In this document: positions 1 to 5,290 of the stretch, piece after piece
Layout of the letters: each line of letters begins with the position of its first letter
Numbering within the stretch: position 1 is the stretch's first letter
Position numbers and translations under genes: made by a program
Notes under the pieces: model-generated
Told to the model about the DNA's origin: nothing
Database searches by the model: none
The model's input: only the letters and a program-made list of their open reading frames with translations
From: Lachnospiraceae bacterium
Lineage (GTDB): Bacteria; Bacillota; Clostridia; Lachnospirales; Lachnospiraceae
Direction: 5' to 3'
NCBI GenBank assembly: GCA_017958465.1
Contig: JAGDCQ010000134.1
Location: forward strand, 1 to 10,921
DNA: 10,921 nt

Positions 1-63
1 CCCCCTCCAATCTAATTGCGTTTTGCAAAATTACGTGTTATTACACTGTCTACGTTAGCCCAT
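1..63. other. A/T-rich left-edge intergenic sequence, possible control region of an off-window leftward gene
   Basis: No gene is visible here. Bases 1-8 read GGAGGGGG on the - strand, which could be the ribosome binding site of a leftward gene starting just outside the window. A 10-base palindrome, TTTTGCAAAA, lies at 21-30. The 8-mer ATTACACT occurs at 40-47 and again at 114-121. I cannot show function for any of these; a divergent neighbour to the araC-type gene is only an inference from the purine-rich edge. Confidence 0.25.
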
Positions 64-80
64 TTGTGTATATTGCACAA
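64..80. promoter_or_regulatory. Imperfect palindrome upstream of the araC-type gene, candidate operator
   Basis: TTGTG at 64-68 and CACAA at 76-80 form a perfect 5-bp inverted repeat with a 7-base centre whose inner bases also partly pair. It lies 11 bases upstream of the candidate -35 box of the regulator gene, so it could bind a regulator (self or other). Short arms make chance occurrence possible. Confidence 0.3.
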
Positions 81-90
81 TCTTAAAGAT

Positions 91-121
91 TTGACTTTTG
101 TCTTTTATTTTGGATTACACT
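91..121 (+). promoter_or_regulatory. Candidate promoter of the araC-type regulator
   Basis: TTGACT at 91-96 matches the -35 consensus at five of six bases. TACACT at 116-121 matches the -10 consensus at four of six, with a 19-base spacer that is longer than the usual 17. The sequence is A/T-rich around it. Transcription would start near 128, leaving about 90 bases of leader before the ATG at 218. It is a plausible but not strong promoter. Confidence 0.35.
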
Positions 122-217
122 AATGCTCATTTTATTATTTTAGATCAAATTATGTTTGCTATTTTGTTTTATGTGTGTTATTTTGTATTATGTGAGGTAA
201 CTGCAAAGGAGGTCCTT

Positions 218-1339
218 ATGGACATAAAAGAATTGGGCATTTTTTTCACCGAGGCCGAAATGGACGATTTTTGTGCCATAATAATAGATAAAAAAAAGAG
301 GCTCGGAACTGCTTTTTCCCGTGAAGATTTAAACAAAAACATAAACGTATGCACCAACATTCTGGAAGCGTCATACCTTTCCTACCGTCTATTTCCAAGT
401 AACAACTCCATCATCTGCTTTTTGAACTACGACAGGGACAACTTCAGCGTCCGGGCATTTGTGGGGCAGTTCAGGCAGGTTATCTGCAACGTGGATCCGG
501 ACTCACACCTCTGCGTCTTCTATTCAGGCGCCTTCAACTCAAAAGAGGAGCTGTTCCTGGAGGTCCTTTTTATGCTGGAGCATATGGATTACGGCCTGTA
601 CCTTGGAAAGAGCAGGGCTATTCCATCTTCCTTCCTCCATCTTTGCAGCGAAGCAAAGGCTGTGCCCCTGCAGGTTGATATGAAGGAAAGCCTTTTGATG
701 CTCAAAAGCCGTAATTATGAACGGTTCAACGCCCTTCTATCAACCATTTCAAGGGCCTATGCCGAGCCCTACGGCGAGAGCAACGCCTTCCACATTTCCG
801 CCATGACAGAGCAGCTTAACGCCATATATGCCGTTATCAAGCTTTTCTTTTCGGAGCAGAACTACAAAAGCCGCTTTATCTCGGCTTCACTGACGGAGCT
901 CCTCCTCCGGTATAACGGGACCATAGGGATACTCTCTGCCGCCACCGACGCCATAAACGAGTATTTCTCCGTTTTCAGCGACGTTCCTGTCTCCAAGCGC
1001 AAGCAAAAGCACATAAACGAGATGCTGGACTACATTGACGCAAATATCAGCAATGTGTCCCTCTCCTCTCTTTCCTCGCATTTCGGCCTCACGCCGGAGT
1101 ACATAAGCCGCCTTTTCAAGACCCAGTACAATGATAACTTCGCGGATTATTTAAAAAAGAAAAAGCTCGAGAAGGCAGCCTCCACGCTCCGTACAGACAT
1201 GATGGTAACTGTTACGGAACTGAGCAGGGAGCTGGGCTACGAGAGCCGTTCTTACTTCCAGAGCATTTTTAAGAATAAATATGGTGTAACGCCGGATGCC
1301 TACAGGAAAAGATACCATGCAGGCACTAATACGGATTAA
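218..1339 (+). CDS. AraC-family transcriptional regulator (YesN/YesS-like context)
   Basis: Predicted 373-residue cytosolic DNA-binding regulator. I chose the ATG at 218 because AAAGGAGGT lies just upstream at 206-212; an in-frame ATG at 98 lacks such a site and would add 40 unlikely hydrophobic residues. Residues 1 to about 260 form a sensor/effector part without recognisable motif and without transmembrane segments. Residues about 265-368 form the paired helix-turn-helix AraC/XylS domain: SLSSLSSHFGLTPEYISRLF is the first HTH, VTELSRELGYESRSYFQSIF the second, followed by the family signature KNKYGVTPDAYRKRY. It lies in the same cluster as RG-I genes, like the AraC-type regulators of the B. 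subtilis yes cluster, so it probably controls the lyase/esterase operon in response to a pectin-derived sugar. That effector is inferred. Its stop codon overlaps the stop of the convergent DUF624 gene. Confidence 0.9.
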   Translation: MDIKELGIFFTEAEMDDFCAIIIDKKKRLGTAFSREDLNKNINVCTNILEASYLSYRLFPSNNSIICFLNYDRDNFSVRAFVGQFRQVICNVDPDSHLCVFYSGAFNSKEELFLEVLFMLEHMDYGLYLGKSRAIPSSFLHLCSEAKAVPLQVDMKESLLMLKSRNYERFNALLSTISRAYAEPYGESNAFHISAMTEQLNAIYAVIKLFFSEQNYKSRFISASLTELLLRYNGTIGILSAATDAINEYFSVFSDVPVSKRKQKHINEMLDYIDANISNVSLSSLSSHFGLTPEYISRLFKTQYNDNFADYLKKKKLEKAASTLRTDMMVTVTELSRELGYESRSYFQSIFKNKYGVTPDAYRKRYHAGTNTD

Positions 1340-2049
1340 GATTCTTTCGAGTCTTTGATCGAGTCTTCGATCGGTTCTTCAAGCGGTTCTTCCCCCGAGG
1401 AAGCCGCTTTTTCTTTTTGTGCTTCAAGGATGGCGTTTTCCGTTTCTCTAAAGAACGGATCATAGATCAACGCACAGATATAGGCCGGCAGGGAAAGGCC
1501 AAAGAGCGGAATGAGCGGGAAAAAGTTGCCGGAAACAAAGAGCCAGAGAGCCGGGATAAAGGCATAGCTCAAAAGCATCAGCAATGTCCTTGGAAACTTC
1601 ACGATAGCTGCCCAGAAGGCGTTCCTGAAGGTGACCTTTATGGGGTTTAAGAACCTTCCCTGCATGGGGATTGCGTACAAAAGGATTGAGATCACAGCAA
1701 CCACGGCTACCATCGAAAGTACCCTTATGGCCATTGGAAACTCGCTCCCTGCAAAAAACACCATAAAAATGTCCCCGGCGCAGATGAGCAGGAGCGCAAG
1801 GCAGATAAGCCCAAACCCTACTGTCTGGCGGAAGTTCAGCTTGAAGTTTTTAAAATATGTAGTGACCACGTTCCCGTCTTCTTTTCTCACCATCTTAAGG
1901 CTTGTAAAAGCAAGGGCCTTAAGGGCCGGACCTATCGTAAACACAGGGATGCAGCAGACAAGCGTCAGGATATTTAAGACGAAAAGGTCCTTTACCCTGA
2001 AGATGAACTGCACCAGCGGTCCTTCTATATCAAATATTCTGTCTGGCAT
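1336..2049 (-). CDS. DUF624 (YesL/YesV-like) multi-pass membrane protein, second of a tandem pair
   Basis: Predicted 237-residue integral membrane protein of the DUF624/YesL family, whose biochemical role is unknown; members commonly sit beside carbohydrate ABC transporter and polysaccharide-degradation genes. I chose the start at 2049 because GGAGG lies 9 bases upstream; an ATG at 2073 gives eight more residues but has no comparable site. The family N-terminus is clear (EGPLVQF, then LNILTLVCCIPVFTIG). Hydrophobic segments lie at about 20-42, 76-100, 106-130, 152-173 and 176-196. From about residue 208 a charged tail rich in Glu, Ser, Asp and Pro follows, absent from the upstream paralogue. 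It overlaps that paralogue by 20 bases, so translation is probably coupled. Its stop overlaps the convergent araC stop, and the tail region contains the araC terminator. Confidence 0.85.
   Translation of the reverse strand: MPDRIFDIEGPLVQFIFRVKDLFVLNILTLVCCIPVFTIGPALKALAFTSLKMVRKEDGNVVTTYFKNFKLNFRQTVGFGLICLALLLICAGDIFMVFFAGSEFPMAIRVLSMVAVVAVISILLYAIPMQGRFLNPIKVTFRNAFWAAIVKFPRTLLMLLSYAFIPALWLFVSGNFFPLIPLFGLSLPAYICALIYDPFFRETENAILEAQKEKAASSGEEPLEEPIEDSIKDSKES
1381..1418 (+). terminator. Rho-independent terminator of the araC-type gene, nested in the opposing CDS
   Basis: The left arm is AAGCGG (1381-1386) plus CTTCC (1389-1393), with a two-base TT bulge between. The right arm is GGAAG (1399-1403) plus CCGCTT (1404-1409), and the loop is CCCGA. 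A T-rich tract (TTTCTTTTT) follows to 1418 on the + strand only. It begins 41 bases after the araC stop and lies wholly inside the 3' coding end of the convergent DUF624 gene, where it encodes part of the acidic tail. The other strand has an A-rich flank there, so the hairpin would not stop - strand transcription. Confidence 0.7.
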
Positions 2050-2668
2050 AATAATCTGCCTCCATTTTTTCAAACTCTTTCTTATATACGGCAGTCCCTA
2101 TATACGCAGGCAGTGTGAAGCCCCACATGAGCAGCAGTGGCGCAAGGACCGGCAGGAAATAAACAAGGACCCACATAGCAGAATTAATGACAAAAAGCAG
2201 CACTGTCCTTAAGATATGTGAAACCGAGAACTTGAAGGCATTTTTTATGGTATCCCCAAAACCCGCTTCAAACCTTGCCATTATGGGGAAAAGGAAGGTG
2301 ACTGTTATGGTGAAGAAGACGCCAAACAGGACGATCAGCACCTTTGCAACGTCCGCAAACCACACATCAAGAAGGCTGATGGCGTAAACGTCCGCAACCG
2401 CAAAGGCGATGAACAGGATGATCGCAACCGATGCCTTTATTCCTATTTTAATGTTAGCCTTAAAAGCCTTAAAAAACTCTTTGGCGATATACCCTTCCTC
2501 GTTCTTCGACATTTTGAGCACGACAGTGTTTAGAGCCGCAAAGGAAGCGCCGAAAGTAACTACCGGCAGGCAGCAGAGTATCGTCAAAAGGTTCAAAAAT
2601 ATAAGATTAAAGGCTTTCTCCGTGAATCTGACGAGCGGTCCGTCATAATCCATCATATTTTGTGCCAT
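2030..2668 (-). CDS. DUF624 (YesL/YesV-like) multi-pass membrane protein, first of a tandem pair
   Basis: Predicted 212-residue integral membrane protein of the DUF624/YesL family. The start at 2668 is supported by GGAGG six bases upstream. The N-terminus DGPLVRF followed by LNLLTILCCLPVVTFG is the same motif seen in the downstream paralogue. Hydrophobic segments lie at about 21-46, 76-100, 106-129, 150-172 and 174-194, with a short charged C-terminus. It is first in a two-gene - strand operon driven by the promoter at 2737-2765, divergent from the acetylesterase/lyase operon. B. subtilis has two DUF624 proteins (YesL, YesV) in its RG-I cluster, so the pairing with pectin genes fits. A role in transport or signalling is only inferred; the family is uncharacterised. 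Confidence 0.87.
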   Translation of the reverse strand: MAQNMMDYDGPLVRFTEKAFNLIFLNLLTILCCLPVVTFGASFAALNTVVLKMSKNEEGYIAKEFFKAFKANIKIGIKASVAIILFIAFAVADVYAISLLDVWFADVAKVLIVLFGVFFTITVTFLFPIMARFEAGFGDTIKNAFKFSVSHILRTVLLFVINSAMWVLVYFLPVLAPLLLMWGFTLPAYIGTAVYKKEFEKMEADYYARQNI

Positions 2669-2730
2669 ATCATCCTCCGTACGGGACAGGACGGGCCATT
2701 TGTAAACAAAGAGCCCCCTGAAAGATTAAC

Positions 2731-2767
2731 AGTTGCATTATACAGTATGCTCCTGTTATTTGCAACT
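2731..2767. promoter_or_regulatory. Inverted repeat enclosing the DUF624 promoter, candidate operator
   Basis: AGTTGCA at 2731-2737 and TGCAACT at 2761-2767 form a perfect 7-bp inverted repeat with a 23-base spacer. One arm overlaps the -35 box and the other overlaps the edge of the -10 box. A protein bound here could block the DUF624 promoter and affect the divergent operon. The araC-type regulator is the obvious candidate, but binding is an inference. Confidence 0.4.
2737..2765 (-). promoter_or_regulatory. Sigma-A type promoter of the DUF624 operon
   Basis: Read on the - strand, TTGCAA (2765-2760) is followed after exactly 17 bases by a perfect TATAAT (2742-2737). Transcription would start near 2730, giving a leader of about 60 bases before the GGAGG and ATG of the first DUF624 gene. 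It is the best promoter match I found in the window. Confidence 0.75.
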
Positions 2768-2973
2768 TCTACGCTTGGACGTTACCGGCAGTACATTCCC
2801 CGTGGTGTCATTTCCCACTTCAAAGAAAGCCCGAAAACACGGGGTATTTCCGCAGAAATTATCATCCACCCCCGAAAGTATCAAATTGTTTTTTTGCGAA
2901 TCTCTTCTTTCCTTTGCGTTTTTATGATGTTATGCTATTTTTATCAAAATGAAATGCAAAGGATGGACACAAT

Positions 2974-4587
2974 ATGTTTAGCGGAAAAGCAAAACCGGTC
3001 TTTGTTTCATATCCAAGTGAAGCTGAAGGCTGGTCAAACGGGGTTTACTACGAAAGAAAGCGTACTGTTTCCGAGATGCTCGAAAACGACTTTCTTCCGG
3101 GTGAAGTTTTCAAAACGCGCATGTGGACAGAAACAGAGAACACAGGCTTTGGTATATATGCTTATGTGGAGGGGCCTGCTTTCAGTTTTAATACAGGGAT
3201 CAGGGACGTAAAGTTTACCCTCGATGTTTCAAACCCTTCCCAGGAAGAGACGAAAATAAGCTGTTTTGCAAACGATATCCTGAAGATCAACGGCGAAGTA
3301 CTCGCGCCTTCGCAGAAAAACGCAAAACTCTCCTTCGAGCTCTGCTCTGTTGAGGAAGAGACGCTTATCAGAGTCTTTGTCCCCACTGACAAAAAAACAA
3401 AGGAAGATACAGTTGAGCTGCCCCTTATACTCAACGACATCACCTTCGAATACCTGCCCGAAAAGGCTCCTAAGGAAAAGCCCACGCTGTTCCTTGCTTC
3501 CGACTCCACAGTCCAGTCCTACGATAAGTTCCACTATCCGCAGGCCGGCTGGGGCCAGGTTTTCTATAGGTTCTTTAACGACGGCAACCTGACCGAGGAG
3601 CAGATGTCTCCGGACTTTATGTATCCTCAGAATCATATCTACGAGACACCTCACTGCAACATTGAAAACCGCTCCATTGGCGCAAGGAGCGCCCGTTCCT
3701 TCATAAACGAAGGCAAGTGGGACAGGCTTCTTGCACGCACCGCTCCGGGGGATTTCTGCTTTATCCAGTGGGGTCACGACGATGCTACCGCAGTTCGTCC
3801 GAACCGCTATGTTGCGCCTTCGGACTTTGCTTACTGGCTTAAAAAGTACATCCACTCCTGCCGCGCAAGGAAGGTGGTTCCGGTGCTTGTCACTCCTATC
3901 GCCCGCAGGAACTGCGACGGTCGTGAAGGCGGCGTGTTTGTCGCTTCCTTTGGCAAATATGCCGACGTTATGCTGGCTCTCGGCAAAGAGGAAAACGTCC
4001 CTGTTGTGGACCTTTGCAAGCTTTCCGTGGACTATCTTAACGAGATCGGTCCCGAAGAATCCAAGCTCATCTACCTCTGGGCAGCTCCCGACGCTTACCC
4101 GGACAGTGCCTACGCTAACGGTGTTTCCGACAACACACACCTTCAGGAGTACGGCGCGACTATCTACGCAGGCCTCGTTGCAAAGGCCGTAAAAGAGTCC
4201 GAAAACCCTGAGTTTGACCCTATCAGGCCCTTCATCAACACAGAGTTTGAAATAGAGAAGCCCAAGATGTTCATGGAGCCCGTTGTTCCGGATTCCACCT
4301 CGCCCCAGAACTTTGCTATGCAGGAACTCCACGTGGAGAACAATGTGGCAAGCTTCCTTCTTATCTTCAACGACGTAAAAGATGCCGTAAAATACAGGGT
4401 TTACCGCAAAGGTTCCGTGGACTTTCAGTACTTCCCTCTGCGCGAGGTTACAGCAGAGGAAAAGGCTACATCTCCTGTCCTTCCCTTCACCATTCCCGGT
4501 TCGGACGTTTACGAGATCTATGTAGTAGCAGTATTTGCCGACGGTCACGAGGGCGCAAAGAGCCGCACCATCGAATTCAGAGCCTGA
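2974..4587 (+). CDS. rhgT: Rhamnogalacturonan acetylesterase, SGNH hydrolase family CE12 (three-domain form)
   Basis: Predicted 537-residue esterase removing acetyl groups from RG-I galacturonate residues. AAAGGA lies ten bases before the ATG at 2974, and there is no signal peptide, so it should be cytosolic. Residues 1-165 look like a beta-sandwich accessory domain, about 170-415 are the SGNH catalytic domain, and 440-537 resemble a fibronectin III fold. Catalytic blocks: SDSTV (176-180) with nucleophile Ser178; block II NRSIGARSARSF (232-243) with Gly236; block III GHDD (267-270), where the family usually has GHND; and block V DNTH (386-389) with Asp386 and His389. The B. subtilis relatives YesT/RhgT are roughly half this length, essentially the catalytic domain. 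It is first in an operon with the YesU-like and PL11 genes, the same functional set as in the yes cluster. Asp269 in place of the oxyanion-hole Asn is unusual and may alter activity. Confidence 0.86.
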   Translation: MFSGKAKPVFVSYPSEAEGWSNGVYYERKRTVSEMLENDFLPGEVFKTRMWTETENTGFGIYAYVEGPAFSFNTGIRDVKFTLDVSNPSQEETKISCFANDILKINGEVLAPSQKNAKLSFELCSVEEETLIRVFVPTDKKTKEDTVELPLILNDITFEYLPEKAPKEKPTLFLASDSTVQSYDKFHYPQAGWGQVFYRFFNDGNLTEEQMSPDFMYPQNHIYETPHCNIENRSIGARSARSFINEGKWDRLLARTAPGDFCFIQWGHDDATAVRPNRYVAPSDFAYWLKKYIHSCRARKVVPVLVTPIARRNCDGREGGVFVASFGKYADVMLALGKEENVPVVDLCKLSVDYLNEIGPEESKLIYLWAAPDAYPDSAYANGVSDNTHLQEYGATIYAGLVAKAVKESENPEFDPIRPFINTEFEIEKPKMFMEPVVPDSTSPQNFAMQELHVENNVASFLLIFNDVKDAVKYRVYRKGSVDFQYFPLREVTAEEKATSPVLPFTIPGSDVYEIYVVAVFADGHEGAKSRTIEFRA

Positions 4588-4589
4588 TC

Positions 4590-4599
4590 ACGGAGTTTT
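4590..4599 (+). promoter_or_regulatory. Ribosome binding region of the YesU-like gene, repeated before the lyase gene
   Basis: ACGGAGTTTT occurs here and identically at 5276-5285, each time just before the start codon of the next gene in the operon. The CGGAG core is a moderate Shine-Dalgarno site, seven bases before the ATG at 4603. It supports the chosen starts of both genes. Confidence 0.5.
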
Positions 4600-4602
4600 A
4601 TC

Positions 4603-5265
4603 ATGGAAGAACTGATATATGAAAACCCTTTGTCCTGCGAGGACGACGTAAAAAGCTTCGTCCTTGAAGGCAGCGCAAAAATAACATTCCCGGAAGGGAA
4701 GATGCGGATGGAAAACGCCATCTCCGCAGAAGCCGGCCAGAAGGCCAATTACGTGTTCTGGTGCGACAAAAACTTCCCTGAAGACATAAAGGTCACCTGG
4801 GATTTCAGGCCGTTAAAGGAGCCCGGCCTTGCCATCCTCTTCTTTGCCGCAAAAGGCAGGAACGGCGAGGATCTTTTCGACCCGTCCCTCAAGCCCCGCA
4901 CAGGCGAATACCCGCTGTATCACCACGGCGACATTAACGCCTTCCACGTTTCGTATTTCAGGCGAAAAGAGCCCGATGAACGCGCGTTTCACACCTGCAA
5001 TCTCAGGAAGAGCTATGGTTTCCACCTTGTGACACAGGGTGCGGACCCCATCCCCGACGCCGACGAGTGCACTGCCCCTTACCACCTGACGGTCATAAAA
5101 AAAGGAAACCTTGTAAAGTTCCTTGTCAACGACCTTTGCGTTTTCACCTTTGAGGATGACGGCGAGACCTTCGGTCCTCTCCTTACAGGCGGAAAGATAG
5201 GTTTCAGGCAGCTTGCCCCCATGGTGGCGGAATACTCGGACCTTAAAGTTTACAAGCTCGGATAA
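4603..5265 (+). CDS. yesU: YesU-like DUF1961 protein
   Basis: Predicted 220-residue soluble protein strongly resembling B. subtilis YesU (DUF1961), a concanavalin A-like/galectin-like beta-sandwich protein of unknown biochemical role encoded in the RG-I cluster. Recognisable conserved stretches, recalled from YesU, are VTWDF (64-68), a Gly-Leu-rich strand followed by GEDLFDPSL, YHHGDINAFHVSYFRRK in mid-protein, RAFHTCNLRKSYGFHL, and GKIGFRQLAPM near the C-terminus. No signal peptide or membrane segment is seen, so it is probably cytosolic. The gene starts 15 bases after the acetylesterase stop and ends 25 bases before the lyase start, so the three are almost certainly co-transcribed. The fold and invariant His/Asp/Arg residues suggest carbohydrate binding or an enzyme acting on unsaturated RG oligosaccharides, but neither is shown. 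Confidence 0.88.
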   Translation: MEELIYENPLSCEDDVKSFVLEGSAKITFPEGKMRMENAISAEAGQKANYVFWCDKNFPEDIKVTWDFRPLKEPGLAILFFAAKGRNGEDLFDPSLKPRTGEYPLYHHGDINAFHVSYFRRKEPDERAFHTCNLRKSYGFHLVTQGADPIPDADECTAPYHLTVIKKGNLVKFLVNDLCVFTFEDDGETFGPLLTGGKIGFRQLAPMVAEYSDLKVYKLG

Positions 5266-5290
5266 AACACAAGATACGGAGTTTTTCAAA

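Larger units (their letters stand above)
2669..2973. other. Divergent intergenic control region (305 bases)
   Basis: No gene is visible; a frame open on the + strand across it lacks a ribosome binding site and coding character. It holds the leader and promoter of the DUF624 operon (2669-2765), an inverted repeat over that promoter, a distant inverted repeat CCCCGTG (2798-2804) with CACGGGG (2838-2844), and an A/T-rich stretch (2881-2955) where the + strand promoter of the acetylesterase operon should lie. The best + strand guess there is TTGCGT at 2914-2919 with TATTTT at 2936-2941, which is weak. Confidence 0.6.

Noticed and set aside
2798..2844. CCCCGTG/CACGGGG inverted repeat as a riboswitch or terminator
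   Set aside because: Only 7 bp with a 33-base loop, no T-tract, and no recognisable riboswitch motif; kept only as a note on the intergenic region.
2881..2955. Catabolite-control (cre) site or clear + strand promoter before the acetylesterase gene
   Set aside because: No sequence fits the cre consensus, and the -35/-10 candidates there are weak, so I did not list a promoter as a feature.
2660..3211. 183-codon + strand frame crossing the divergent intergenic region
   Set aside because: It lacks a ribosome binding site and coding character, covers the promoter region, and runs out of frame into the acetylesterase gene.
3229..4548. 439-codon open frame antisense to the acetylesterase gene
   Set aside because: The + strand frame has clear SGNH catalytic motifs; the antisense frame shows no family motif, is Cys/Val-rich low-quality sequence, and has no ribosome binding site. 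It is a by-product of codon bias.
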